Shown piece by piece: positions 10,253-21,880 of a stretch of DNA of 64,000 bases. Position 1 is the stretch's first letter. Each line of letters opens with the position of its first letter. The position numbers and the translations under genes are program-made. The notes under the pieces are model-generated. The model did not search any database. It was given only the letters and a program-made list of their open reading frames with translations, and had not been told where the DNA came from. Source of the DNA: Corythucha ciliata. Its lineage: Eukaryota; Arthropoda; Insecta; Hemiptera; Tingidae. The DNA is taken from the NCBI GenBank assembly GCA_038030265.1, contig CM075943.1, positions 32,984,001 through 33,048,000 of the forward strand, read 5' to 3'.

Positions 10253-12050
10253 GTAAGATAACAATAACTATCCTATTATTGTTCAAAATAAGTTCTCTAA
10301 TAGAAATGTCTCCTAAAGTACCTCGCGAAACATTGAATTTGAATTAGTTGACTGTGAAACGGGTGTCAGAGAAACGTAGTGTTTTGTGTTCCCCCGAAAA
10401 AATCAATGTCTCGGATCATGAGGGAAATTCTACTTCTTAGCTAATGCCTGTTTCTTTCGGATGCAGGATACTAGCTATTTCGTTCCGGAGGACGTAATAA
10501 TTACACAATTCGATACCGTTAGTCTGTGAGGCTAGTAAATTTGTTTCTGTATACCAACTAAGAGAAATCACGTGGTTAGGGCCCCACAAATTTGAGAAAA
10601 ACCTACAAACAAAATAGTTTTTGATTGCCAATTAGCATTGTTAGGCGCTATTGAAAATAGAATAGTGTAAACCTCGCTCATTTCCTTCGTATTAAATCCT
10701 CTGTAATGTTTACATTAATCTTCGTTGCAGGTGTTTCCTTTAAAACCCCCTTCGATTGCTATAAATATTACGTCAGAGTAATGTGGCACGTGGGATTCGT
10801 CTTATGGTCAAGTTTTATCCTGCTAACCCCAACGTAATCCTTAGATCCTTTTTTTGAGCTAATTGCGAGATAATCGGAGAGAGTGTTTTTCTTCATTTTC
10901 CGCTCTTTCTTTCTGCCTTCCTAGACGTACAACAGGAACGGGCGAAGTTTCATGATGTGTATGTAAATACATTTAGTAAAACTGAAGCTCACTTTACCGA
11001 GGTGGTCCCGATCTCACGATTGTATTATCTACGTTGTTTACGGCTCCCTCCTTCCCTCGTCTCCTACGGCTACGATTTTTTGCATGCATTACCTACTAAC
11101 CCTCGTAGCATAAGCGCTTCTATTGACAATTTTACTTCTATAACTACGAGTCCAGTCTTTTCGGCAGGCCCCGAGTGCACCGAAGAGGGTACCAAAAGTT
11201 CTGAAGATGGAAACTTGAGACGTTCATCGAGAAAATGGCGATTGCCTCGAAAATTTTTAGGACTTTGCCTTGAAATTGAAAGCGGTAAAAACACGGAGGA
11301 AGAAATAATATGGAGATGACCAAAGCGCGTGTAATTAGCGTTTGCTAAATTAGCGTTTTTCTAATTTTTAGCCGTGAATTACGGTTTGATCTAATCATAG
11401 TTGTAGCTGGGAATTAGCGTTTTTATAAAATTATGCCACGAATAAGCATTTTCTTAAATTTTAGCTGAGATCGCACGAAATTAAAATGAAGAAAAGGGTA
11501 GGACTTACTGATTCTTGCCGCCGAGGAATGTAGCCCAGGAAAAATGGCCCTAGCCCCTAAAATTTGCTCGAGAGCTGGAAATCGTTTTTATCCCTCTTAG
11601 AGGTCCTGAATAACAAATGTATGAGTTTGCGACGGCTTCTAGGTTGTGCTTTAGATTTGAGAGCCTAATAACAGCTTAATTTTCGCCGTTTTTTTTGTTT
11701 TTCTCGTGTAAATCGAAAAGTACGCATCCTACATAAAATTCCACCATTTCCACTTTCAAAGAGCATAAAGTTCTGCGATGAATGCCGTTTGAGACATTGG
11801 AATCGGTATATACCGATTCCAGTCGCAATCGCCAGTCAAACATATGCAATTTTCACCGTGTTCGCTAAAAAGTTGACAACCCTAAACTTTCAACGCGTGT
11901 AGGTTGAAAATGACTGCTCCGATTGATAAATGTCATTATACCAAAGTTAAGACAATTTAATTCTCGACCGAATGGTTTTTGAAATTTTAAATTGTCTCAG
12001 TCCAGTGCTGAGTTATGAATTTTAAACCAAATAAGGTCGCAGTGCCTAAT
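10253..12050. other. probable intron 1 of sei, start
   Basis: No conserved coding was recognised. Around 11,325-11,480 there are several imperfect copies of an AATTAGCGTTTTT-like motif. The frames at 10,957-11,319 and on the opposite strand are mutual shadows with no family resemblance. Confidence 0.4.
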
Positions 12051-12089
12051 TTTTGCTAAGGCAGCCCAACGCAGGAAACGACGACTGAA

Positions 12090-12775
12090 CCCGAAACTGA
12101 AGGCGGTTGCACAATTGACAGGAATGGAACGGGAAGTTTTCCGTTTCGGGACCGGGATCGAAAAAGGAGAGTCAGTATAAATAGGCCCCGCCCAGCCGGG
12201 GATATTTTTGACTCACTTGAAAGAAGTTTTGGGCATCTCCATGCAATTTCTTCCTCCACGTTTCCCTCCGAGAAGCTACCTTTCCTTGGCTTCAAAAATC
12301 AAGCGAAGTTTTCCTTCATTTTAACACTATTGTTATTATTCTGTGGCAGACATATTGCTCCGAGAACGGAAACGTGAAAGATTAAATTGAACCAACTTTC
12401 CCGTCGCGTTCGCGTTTCATTCCCGCCGAAGACACCAGCCAATGAGAGAGGAGACTTTCCTTCGCGTTCCCGTTCCGGTTCTGTCAGTTGTGCAACGGCC
12501 TTTAATGTGATGATGATGTATGCATTTCTCAACGAATACCTAATTTTCTGTGTTTTGTTTGAGCTACCGTTGGCAACAGTGTCTTCTTCACGCGAGTTTC
12601 GAAACATTTCCCTCAAAGTAGCTCAAAGCTCCCCGGGAAGGCGAACGCCAAAGATAAACAAACTTGCGCCGCGTTGGCGCTTCGATCCCGTCAACCAATC
12701 AGAGAGAAGAATTTCGTTCGCGTTCCTGTTTCCGTTCCGTCGATTATGCACCGGCCCTAAAAGGGAATGTAATCA
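12090..12775. repeat. diverged repeat units with CCAAT-like segments
   Basis: Segments at about 12,430-12,505 and 12,675-12,765 share a layout: a CCAATSAGAGAG-like core, a GCGTTCC-rich run, then a GTGCAACGGCC/ATGCACCGGCC-like end. A third segment at about 12,100-12,165 matches in inverted orientation. It could be an old transposon or a duplicated regulatory block. No coding was recognised. Confidence 0.35.
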
Positions 12776-12793
12776 ACTCACTTGAAACTCAAA

Positions 12794-12930
12794 AGGTCCG
12801 TTCCATTGTTTTGCTAGTGCTACACTAGTGTAGAAAACCATGTGATTTCATTGACTTATTCTGAAAAATTGAATGAAACCAGATGATTTTCTTCAAAAGT
12901 GTAGCACTCATGAAACAATGGAACGGACCT
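12794..12930. repeat. 137-bp MITE
   Basis: TIRs read AGGTCCGTTCCATTGTTT at the left and AAACAATGGAACGGACCT at the right, followed inward by a shared AGTGCTACAC. The flanks are AAA-rich, so the target duplication cannot be defined exactly. Confidence 0.6.
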
Positions 12931-13499
12931 AAAATATTTTTTCAAGATTGTATCACGTGGGTAATTATAGACTCCGATCAATCATTAATCATAATCAGGT
13001 ACCAGATGTTTCCAGCTCTCGAGCAATTTTTAGGGGCTAGAACACTAATTTTCCTGGGCTAATGGTAGGAAGGAAGGAAAAAAAACAACAAAAAACTGTA
13101 CTTCCGTGCTGTATTGCCGTAGTAAAAAAGTTGACCAAGGGGAATGTCCCTTTTTCCTCAGAGCAGGTTGCGTATTTTGTCGTGCTAAATATTTTTCTGT
13201 CCTGTTAGTTCATATCCTTCGCGCGTTTTCCCTTTTCTGTCGCGCCAATTAAATGCCACCCTAGACATTCCCAGACAACGGACTATCTTAAACTTTAATA
13301 ACGAATGTGACACATGCTAGATTCTTCTCTCAGATTTGGGTACTCCTGGAGGGGGTACTAATTCACATTAATTGTTAGGATGCGTAGCAAAGGATCCCCT
13401 GAAGATGGCCTAGTCAGCCCGAAAATACAATTTGGTCGAAAATACAATTATGTGGAGAGACGAAAATATGTATAGGAAATCCGCAGATTATAATTATTA

Positions 13500-13637
13500 T
13501 GGTGGATTTCACCACCTCGTCTTAAGGTTCGGCTTAAAATTAACTTGGACTTGTGAGAAAAAATGCATTACAACAAACAAGGTGGCCGAACCGCCGTTGT
13601 TCAAGCCGAACCTTAAGCCGAGGTAGTGAAATCTACT
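13500..13637. repeat. MITE with GGTGGATTTCACCA ends
   Basis: The ends read TGGTGGATTTCACCACCTCG and, inverted, TAGTAGATTTCACTACCTCG, followed inward by matching CTTAAGGTTCGG. A related element interrupts the copia gag at about 32,648-32,807. Confidence 0.55.
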
Positions 13638-13690
13638 ATAAATGTAGCCTGTCCGTACCTAAATCGTAAACATGGTCATATAAACTGTAA

Positions 13691-14403
13691 GGCCCATTTT
13701 CACCAACAAAATTGATCACGTTTAGAATTAATTGTGATTAATTGTCAATAGCAACCCGTATGAATTCTGATGAAATTGCTTACATTGTAGCCATGATTAG
13801 GCTTCCGTTACTATGCATGCGACTTCTGACGAAAATTTGTTCTAACGAGTATGTCCCCCGTATGTATTCTGACGAGGATTTCTCTCCCATAGTAACCAAT
13901 TTCATTGAAAAGCAGACGTTTGTTTGTTTAAGCGAATTCGTCAGAGCTCGTCAACACATTTTCGTCAGAAATCGCATGCATAGTACCCGAAGCCGTTGGC
14001 TTCGAAAATGAGTGTTCTGACGAGCTCTGACGAATTCGCTTAAACAAACAAACGTCTGCTTTTCAATGAAATTGGTTACTATGGGAGAGAAATCCTCGTC
14101 AGAACAAATTTTCATCAGAAGTCGCATGCGTAGTAACGGATGCCTTAGGTCCGATTTCACCAACTTCTTAAACCAAGAAAAACAAGTAATCACGATTACA
14201 ATGTAAACGCTTATATCAGAATTCATATGGGTCGCTATTGGCAACTAATCACGATAAACTTTAAACGAGATCAATTTTGTCTGGTGAAAATGGGCCTAAG
14301 GATTAGTTGCCAATAGCGATCCATATGAATTTTGATACAAGTGTTTACATTGTAATCGTGATTAGTTGTTGATCTTGGTTTAAGAAGTTGATGAAATCGG
14401 GCC
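13691..14403. repeat. nested cluster of Harbinger-type MITEs (GGCCC family)
   Basis: Three GGCCCATTTTCACCAAC-type pieces are packed together: a left half (13,691-13,796), a full copy (14,148-14,296, flanked by TTA and TAA) and a right half (14,300-14,403). A different 345-bp MITE splits the group at 13,800-14,144. All junctions use TAA/TTA, as expected for PIF/Harbinger integration. The related copy at 475-766 helps define the ends. Confidence 0.65.
13800..14144. repeat. 345-bp MITE with long arms, inside the GGCCC cluster
   Basis: Arms of about 150 bp start GGCTTCCGTTACTATGCATG (left) and, inverted, GGCATCCGTTACTACGCATG (right). TTA flanks both sides (13,797-13,799 and 14,145-14,147). The frames called in both arms are mirror copies and not genes. 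Confidence 0.7.
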
Positions 14404-14413
14404 TTAGTCATTA

Positions 14414-14553
14414 GCCCCTTTTACACGAGTAAGTTTTTTGATCAAAGTAGCCATTTAAAAACAAAATATCAGCTGACTTCTGCCAATAATTAACTGTTTC
14501 AATTCTGTTAAAACATATTTTTTATCAAAAAGCTTACTCGTGTAAAACGGGCC
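14414..14553. repeat. MITE, CCCCTTTTACACGAG family, copy 1
   Basis: Ends read GCCCCTTTTACACGAGTAAG and, inverted, GCCCGTTTTACACGAGTAAG, followed by TTTTTTGAT on both arms. The left flank is TTA. The second copy at 25,745-25,885 has clean TAA duplications. Confidence 0.65.
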
Positions 14554-14670
14554 TTTGATCGTGGTTAAAGAAGTTGGTGAAAATGGCTCTAAATTATTTA
14601 GAAACCAATTTGAAATAAATTTTATTTGGAAAAAGTAAAGTCATTCTAATGTAAATAACTTGGGACTAAT

Positions 14671-14807
14671 GCCCGTATTTATGAACGTTCCTTGACATCA
14701 AGGAACCCTTGAAAATCATTAGAACAGATATTTTTATTGCGTTCAAAACTGTTCTCATCGGTTCCTTGACTCAAGGAAGCTTCAAGGAACGTTCATAAAT
14801 ACGGGCC
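14671..14807. repeat. 137-bp MITE with GCCCGTATTTATGAACG ends
   Basis: The two ends are inverted copies (GCCCGTATTTATGAACGTTC / GAACGTTCATAAATACGGGC), with inner TCAAGGAA repeats. TAA lies on both sides. Confidence 0.65.
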
Positions 14808-15003
14808 TAAGTCACATGACATTACCATTTCAAGCAGTTGCCACGAAGGTCCTAATGTATATTAAAGTCTTCACAACTGAAACCCCCAGCATGATCGTTA
14901 ATTTGAGCTAGAATAACACACCAGAAAATATTGCGTGATTAACTGTATAAAATACCCGAAAATTGCGAGAAGTTTTATGTGTTCTTTAACTGCAACAACG
15001 ACA

Positions 15004-16353
15004 TTTTAGTGCATTTCATTCTGAAAAATGCACTATTGGTCTCGTCGTGATAGTGTGGTGTGGTGGTGTAGTGGCGTGTGTGGTCTTGTTAGCACGATAA
15101 CTCTCGAAGAAATCAATTTAGCGGAACGCGCTTTGGCACAAAAATCAGTTGTCATAAGACACCGGTCGGTATTGCATTTGGGCCAAATCGGTCAAGGTGG
15201 AGGGGGGGAAATTAGGGGTTGAAATGGTCAAAAAATCACTATAAATCACCAGTTGATTCTAGAAGCATCATATTCGGTACGTATACTCCATGTTAGAGTA
15301 GCCTTTGATTCCCATTTTAATTTTTTGAAAAAGTCGAAGGGGAGGGGGTGTTGCTCCCGAGTGGAAGTAAGTGTGTGGTCTTGTTAGCACGATAACTCTC
15401 GAAGAAATCAATTTAGTGGAACGCGCTTTGGCACAAAAACCAGTAGTCATAAGACCCCGGTCGGTATTGCATTTGGGCCAAATCGGTTGAGCTGGAGGGG
15501 GGGAAATTAGGGGTTGAAATGGTCAAAAAATCGCTATAAATCACCAGTTGATTCTAGAAGCATCATATTCGGTACGTATACTCCATGATAGAGTAGCCTT
15601 TGATTCCCATTTTAATTTTTTGAAAAAGTCGATGGGGAGGGGGTGATGCTCCCGGAGTGGAAGTAAGCATGTGGTCTTGTTAGCACGGTAACTCTCGAAG
15701 AAATCAATTTAGCGGAACGCGCTTTGGCACAAAAATCAGTAGTCATAAGACCCAGGTCGGTATTGCATTTGGGCGAAATCTGTCAAGGTGGAGGGGGGAA
15801 AATAGGGGTTAAATTGTCAATAAATCACTGTAATTCACCAGTTGATTCTAGAAGCATTAGATTCTCTATACTCCATGTTAGAGTAGCCTTTGATTCCCAT
15901 TTTAATTTTTCGAAAAAGTCAAGGTGGTGGGGGTGGTCCTTCCGGTGTGGAAGTGTAAAAATAGCGTTGAACTTCACTAGTTCATCTTAGCGCTCTAAAA
16001 TTCGACTCAATAATTTAATGTAACGAAAGCCCTGGGTCCCATTGAGATTTATCGAATACTTTGATGGGGGAGGGTGAAATGGGGTATGAAATTTCAAAAA
16101 GAAAAAGCTTAAATTCACACGTTTAGGTATCATTAAATACGGCACAAAAATTTAATATTACAAAGCCCTTGGAAAACTACCGAAACTTTTCGACATTTTG
16201 AAGAGAGGGTGGTGAAAATAGAGGAAGAAGTTCGGCTTAATGAAACAAATAATGGTATCAAAATTATTACTTCTGGGACGGCTTAGGGTATCCGTATACA
16301 TAATGAAATGCACTCTTTCCGACCGCCAGCTGCCGGAGCGAAATTTTTTTTTA
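15004..16353 (+). mobile_element. Helentron/HINE-like non-autonomous element, copy 1
   Basis: It starts TTTTAGTGCATTTCATTCTG and ends with ATGAAATGCACTCTTTCCGA, an imperfect GC-rich hairpin and a T run. The subterminal inverted repeat AGTGCATTTCATT, the hairpin near the 3' end, the central tandem repeats and the T-rich insertion site are the hallmarks of HINE/DINE-type Helitrons. There is no coding. Other copies are at 19,099-20,260 (minus), 26,511-27,613 and 58,186-61,227. Confidence 0.6.
15076..15960 (+). repeat. three tandem 295-bp units inside HINE-like copy 1
   Basis: Units start at 15,076, 15,371 and about 15,667, each with GTGGTCTTGTTAGCACG followed by the same GGAACGCGCTTTGGCACA and CACCAGTTGATTCTAGAAGC landmarks. 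The first two are very similar and the third has drifted. Related units occur in the copy at 60,380-60,970. Confidence 0.8.
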
Positions 16354-17700
16354 TAAGGGAGCACAATATTCCCGGCAAGTTTTTGTAAAGGAGCCTAGGC
16401 AAAACCAGCAACTCTCGAGGTGTTGTGCGTTTTACCTCCCTAACACCTAACTGCTAGCTTGCTAGTATAATATTTAATAGTGGTCGTAATTGGCATTTCC
16501 AACTTGACTGCCAGCAGTTTGCGATGATATTTTGATTATTCAACAAGAGGAGAGAATATCTACTAAATTAAATGAAATTAATTATGGATGTGATGCAACA
16601 TGGTACGTTACACGTATAGTCGTGTTCCTTTGAGGGCAACCTAAGGGAGATTTTAAAGTTGTTTGCGACTACAAACTTATTCTGAGAGGCAGAGAATATT
16701 GTAGATGTTTTACTCGTAACATCGACAATATAATTTATTTTCACTTCATAGAGATTTATTTACATATTTTAAACTGTATCAATAGAAGGGTGCAATGAGG
16801 AAGTAACATAAAAAATAAAAATAGCTGGAAACATTTTTTTTCCAAAGAAAACTACTAAATATGTCCAGGAATTGAATATTAGTGCGTAAATGATTGATTT
16901 CGATTTATAGTGAAATAATAAAACTTGCCAATTTTTTTTGTTACCTTAAACGGCCGGTGTGTGACTCGTGACGTAGCTAAGGGGTTGTGACCCCTCCCAA
17001 CCCTCCAGATCCTTGCTGTTATCATTTCTTGCCCCTTCTTGTCCTTGTTTGATTTGTGGGAAGCTATTGTGAGGGTAATGCGAAGGCTGTTATTACGTCA
17101 TCAGTCTATCTAGCCTATTTCAAATGGGTCCCGCAACCCAATAGTTTTAAAAATTAATAAAAAAATATAGGGCCTGATTTTATTTGAACGGATCGTGTTT
17201 TCATGAGTTTTGGTACCCAAGCTATCACGACAGCACGATTTTGGAAAAAGTGTTACTTCCTCATTAGTAAAAACCAGCCTAACCTCAAAATCCCAAGTGG
17301 AAGTTTCCCTCCAACGCCAAATTGTTCTGTAAAGTTCACGGAATGGTGAACAGTTACAAGATTTGGAGTGACAGGTTTGGGTTGGAGGGGGAAGAAGTTT
17401 GTAAATTCCAATTTATTATCACTTAATTTCTCACATTTTTCGAAACTACTTTTTTGAAGCTACGCATCAAATTACACACAAAAATGGTTCTGTGTGTCCT
17501 GCTAAAGTGAACGGTTCCAGAGTTACCGAGAGTGAAGAAGTCACATTTTTTGTATAACATGGCGCAAGGAAACATATTCCAGTTGGCATAAAATTCCACA
17601 AACGGGGCAATCCATTTCTACCCGTTATCCCCATTAACATATGATTTAATTAAGATGGGACTGGTGGAAATGAACTGTCCGAATGCACAATGCGTTACAA
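16354..17700. other. non-coding stretch without recognised genes
   Basis: AT-rich, no bounded repeats and no conserved coding seen. Confidence 0.4.
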
Positions 17701-17823
17701 ACATAGAGGTAATAACTGGAGAAAGCCTGAATGGGCTGGGGGGTGGGTAGAAGGGTTGTCACCATAGAGGTAAATAACTGGAGAAAGCCTGAATTGGTTG
17801 GGGGGTGGGTAGAAGGGTTGTCA
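17701..17823. repeat. 61-bp tandem duplication
   Basis: Two adjacent, nearly identical units each contain CATAGAGGTAA, AACTGGAGAAAGCCTGAAT and GGGGGGTGGGTAGAAGGG. Open frames across it are a consequence of the duplication. Confidence 0.75.
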
Positions 17824-18633
17824 CAAATATGGCCGCCAAAGAACACCTTCAGAACCTTGAATTTACCTCTACATCGTCAGGTTATCAAAAAAAATGCTCA
17901 CCTCCCCCCTGAGATTAATGCAAAATTACAAAAAAAGAGCCCGAGTTAGAAAGAACAAGGGGTATTTCGGGGAATTTGTTCGGTAAAAACTAAATCAAAC
18001 TCGTCAACACTCATACGATTTCATTGTAAATGTCATCGTTCGTGGCACGTAGCCGTGTTTTCAAGTGTATTTTGGTGATTATTTTCTAAAATAAGTGACC
18101 CTGATCGCGTTCCATCAACATACTAGGAAAAATATTACATGGCCCAGACAGTCACGAGTTCAGAAAGAGCCGCTCCGTCTCATGAGGACTGTGAAACAAG
18201 GATTTGAACCAAATTCGCCACACTCATGCAGTTCTTCCTCTGCTCGAACCGCGGGTCTTCTCATTCGCAGTGCTGGTACATATAATGTTTCTGAATTAGT
18301 TCGTTTCTTGCTTGCGAGCGATTATTATGTGAAATAAACGTTCGTGATTTTTTAGGCCCTGTTTTTCTCTTTGCTATCAGAGGATCGACCGCTGAAGAAA
18401 CATTCCCAAAAATGCTCAACACATCAGTAAAAAACAAGTTATCTTGAACTCAGAAACATGACTTATTCCATAAAATACATGAGTGACGGATTTCCCAGTG
18501 GCTTCTGTCGTGTTTCCCGGAAGAGGATTGGAGCTACTTGCGCACGTTGAAATATCCGGAAAAGAAGCCCTACAACTGGTTGACCGTTTGAAATACAGAC
18601 TCTCCGGAGTATATTTGTGGGTTATTCACTTTA
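17824..18633. other. non-coding stretch without recognised genes
   Basis: No conserved coding or bounded repeat seen up to the TTAA target of the next element. Confidence 0.4.
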
Positions 18634-18637
18634 TTAA

Positions 18638-18997
18638 GGGGGCATTGTAGTACTACCCCTCGCCCATTATCCCCTCACCGTTTTACGCGCAAAGTATTTG
18701 GAATATTTCATTTTTTATGGTCTCATATTAAACCTTGTAGTCTTGAGACGAGGCCAGCAGAGCCCGAATTTCAATTTTTACTTTCCTCGAATTTTAAATT
18801 AAATTCATAACATTACTAGTAATTTTATAAAGTTAATTTAAAATTCGAGGAAAGTCAGAATTGAAATTCGGGCTCTGCTGGCCTCGTCTCAAGACTACAA
18901 GGTTTAATATGAGACCATAAAAAATGAAATATTCCAAATACTTTGCGCGTAAAACGGTGAGGGGATAATGGGCGAGGGGTAGTACTACAATGCCCCC
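18638..18997. repeat. piggyBac-type MITE, 360 bp, near-perfect hairpin
   Basis: TTAA flanks both ends (18,634-18,637 and 18,998-19,001). The arms start GGGGGCATTGTAGTACTACC and are inverted copies for about 160 bp with very few differences, leaving a small AT-rich centre. TTAA targets and G-rich tips fit a piggyBac-type MITE. The high arm identity suggests recent amplification or hairpin conversion. Confidence 0.8.
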
Positions 18998-19098
18998 TTA
19001 ATGTCCTGAGAACACAATCTAAAAACCCACAGTGACAATGTCTAGACATACTAGAGGAAAAAAGAACAAAACTAGAAATTCAAAGTGGACATGTAAAT

Positions 19099-20260
19099 AA
19101 AAAAATTTCGCTTCGACAGCTGGCGGTCGGAAAGATTGCATTTCATTTAGTATACGAATACCCTAAGCCGTCCCACAAGTAATACTGTTGAGACCATGAT
19201 TTGTTTCGTTAATGTTTGACCCTTCCTCGTACTGTTTGCTGCCGGGTTTGTTTAAGCTGAACTTAATGGGAATCAAAGGCTACTTCAAAATGAAATCATC
19301 GTACCGAATATAATGCTTCTGGAACCAACCGGTGATTTGTAGTGATTTTTTTACCAGTTCAAGCCATATGTGGTGATATATGCCAATTCATTAAATGGTG
19401 ACGTCATGATAAGCATGAGATGCAGCATTGTTCCGCAACACGACAGCCACTACATGAAAGAGTTGTACCTCACCACTTGTTCTGTGTCATCACCTACTGT
19501 GTCTTCAGCACAGTTGAGTCCTTCATCATTGGAAAATGTTCACTTTCAGAGGCCCTTTTTAGTAAAGAATGGATGGCAAACGTTCATCATGTTTTTTTTC
19601 GAGCTATTCGTGAGGAAAGACAGTTTGAGTAATGAGCACTAAAACGGGGTTTTCAGTAATCATTTTGGATTAACCGAAAAAGTATCCGAGATGGGAGGTG
19701 ATGTCAAGGTACCCTAATGATGCTGACACCATGCGCCAACTTTTCTGAAAAAAGGTAATCTTGGAAACCACTTGATGCTGAGAAAATCGACTTCAAAACC
19801 TAGTCTGCATGAGTAACATTAAAAGCAATTTAATTTTTGACGCTGATTTTCTCAGTAGGAGTGGGAGACATTCAAGCAAAAATCACCGAACGACGGAGAA
19901 AAAAGTATGTGCTTTCCAACGGCGCCATCAGATTTGACGTGACTCATCTGGTTGCTAAGGTACGGACGATTTTCTTCCAGAAAACAAGGTAATTTGGAAA
20001 ACTACTAAATCCTTGAATATCTCGGAAACTATTAGGAATCGGACTAGGGTCAATATGAGCCTTTATGACGCATTTGTGACGTAGAATCACTTCAATCACA
20101 AATCATTTCAGAAACACCCTGTATATATGTATATGAATTCCGGAGACCACTGAATTCGTGTTCTAGAGGTTCTGAAACATGAAAAAAACATGACACGACC
20201 CATGTTTGCCACCATCACGACTAGACCAATAGTGCATTTTCAGAATGAAATGCACTAAAA
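19099..20260 (-). mobile_element. Helentron/HINE-like element, copy 2
   Basis: On the minus strand it starts TTTTAGTGCATTTCATTCTG (right edge, 20,260) and ends with the hairpin CGAC...GTCG and a T run (left edge). Inside is part of the HINE tandem unit (about 19,260-19,360) and one end of a mariner-type element (to TACAGGGTGTTTCTG near 20,125) related to the one at 58,323-60,368. Confidence 0.6.
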
Positions 20261-20449
20261 CAACTTGACTTGAGGTTACTTTATGGTTCACAAGGGGCAC
20301 CTCCCACTATAACTACGGCCAACAAATTTCAAGCCCAAGCTTTCTCCATTCATTTTTATCTCTATGGCTACAAAAGGTAGGTTCACTTTTTTGGGGGTTA
20401 TCCCGACTTATAACAAACCCCCTTTACCGCCACTCATAGTGAGAATAAA

Positions 20450-20884
20450 GCCGCCTTCACATGCAAGCTTTGTCCAAGCTGAGCTGTGGGCTTCAACCGA
20501 TTAGAGCGCTCCGAGTACACAGCGCGCTGTCACCGCTCGAAGAGAACAGTTCAAAGCCAAAGATGGTTCATGTTTATCTCTCACCGCCCAAAGCCCGAAA
20601 TATTGGGCTTTCACCAATTTGACTGAGCTGTGGAGGTTTTTTCTGTTACCAATTTATCAATTAACGGTGACAGTGTCTTCGCGTGTGATTTTAATGATGA
20701 AATTCGTTCTAAAAATGCGTTTTTAATAAGCAAACCAGGATCGAAACAGCAAACAACAGCCTTCACTTGCTAGCCGGCACGAGAAATTCTCGGCCCCCCA
20801 ATGTGAAGGGGTCAAGTCGACACAGCCCAAAGCTAGACTTGCTGCCCAAAGCTCAGCTTTACCGAAGCCCGCATGTGAAGGTAG
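20450..20884. repeat. MITE with TTCACATGC ends
   Basis: Left CCTTCACATGCAAGCTTTGT and right, inverted, CCTTCACATGCGGGCTTCGG, both followed by AGCTGAGCT(T/G)TGGGC. Imperfect TIRs of about 40 bp. Target duplication not clear. Confidence 0.5.
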
Positions 20885-21125
20885 AGAACCTTTAAAACAC
20901 AGGTACTGCAACACGGATTTCAGTGCCATATTTGGTCCCTCAGTCGTTAGGGTAAACACAATTATCATGAATGACAAAATTGTCATCGTAACAGCAAACA
21001 AACGCGGAACGCGGTCGAAATAAATAATAATATCCTACTTGTCAATGAGATCAGGTGATAATTATAGTCATATGAGGGACCAAGTATGGCGCCGATTTTC
21101 GTGTTGCAGTACTCGTGTTTTATAG
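20885..21125. repeat. short foldback element
   Basis: The segment ACACAGGTACTGCAACACGG...TTTGGTCCCTC at 20,897-20,942 is matched inverted by GAGGGACCAAGTATGG...GTGTTGCAGTACTCGTGT at about 21,073-21,120. It adjoins the previous MITE and may be part of one larger decayed element. Confidence 0.45.
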
Positions 21126-21479
21126 TGCCTTAGTGAAGGTGGCTTAACAGTTGGACGGGGAAGGGTTGTGGACGAATTCTTGGGTTCGAAATGTATTTAT
21201 TAAATATTTATTCATGCAAATTATTCATGAATTATGTGATACCAAAGGCAGGATCGTTTTTTTGTGTGGTTATCCTGACTCATAACTAACCTCCCTACCC
21301 CCACTAATGGGACAAATAATAGCGGAACGGGGAAGGGTTGTGGACAAATTCTTGAGTTGGAAGTTTATTTATTACTTTTTTTTATTTTTTTATTATTATT
21401 GTTTATTACAGAAATTATTTGGTAACACTTCGTTGCAAGGAAATCATTCAAAGAGCAATCAATTGCGTAAATAAAGGTT

Positions 21480-21880
21480 TTTTCATTTTATAAACGCCCA
21501 TTGCTTAACAAACCTTCTCCTCTCAAACTGGACATTAAAAGACTGTTGTACTTGACACTAATTAGGCCCATATGGGAATACGGTAGCCCTATATGGGCGG
21601 GGCGGGTCCTACACTCAAATCAACCACGTACAGGTTTTCCTGAACCGTCTACTACGGAAAATAACAAACGCACATTGGTATGAGAGAAATAATACCCTGC
21701 ATAACGACCTCAAAATGCAGCAGTGCATGAAACAGTCAAAGAATCGTACAACCGGCACTACAGACGCCTCATTAATCATCCGAATCCAATCGTATCAAGT
21801 ATACCCAACGATAGACCTCCCGATAGACCCGGAAGACGGCTAAAGCGCAAGCGTCACACTGATCTTCTCTGCCAATAGTA
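21480..21880 (+). pseudogene. jockey-type non-LTR retrotransposon, C-terminal RT remnant
   Basis: The first frame reads NKPSPLKLDIKRLLYLTLIR, PIWEYGSPIWAG, the thumb region of jockey/RTE reverse transcriptases (the 'YxxxIRPxxxYGxxIW' motif). After one frameshift it continues HVQVFLNRLLRKITNAHWYE and after another as YNRHYRRLINHPNPIV ... RRLKRKRHTDLL to a stop at about 21,880, matching the end of jockey ORF2. It is 5' truncated and broken by at least two frameshifts; the rest of the reverse transcriptase is missing. No polyA tail is obvious. Confidence 0.7.

Noticed and set aside
13394..13425. CTGAAGA-hairpin-GAAA, looks like another hammerhead
   Set aside because: No workable stem III or stem I can be formed after GAAA, and the base next to the core would be a C-C pair.
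13742..14244. Frames with matching protein segments on opposite strands
   Set aside because: They come from the inverted arms of nested MITEs.
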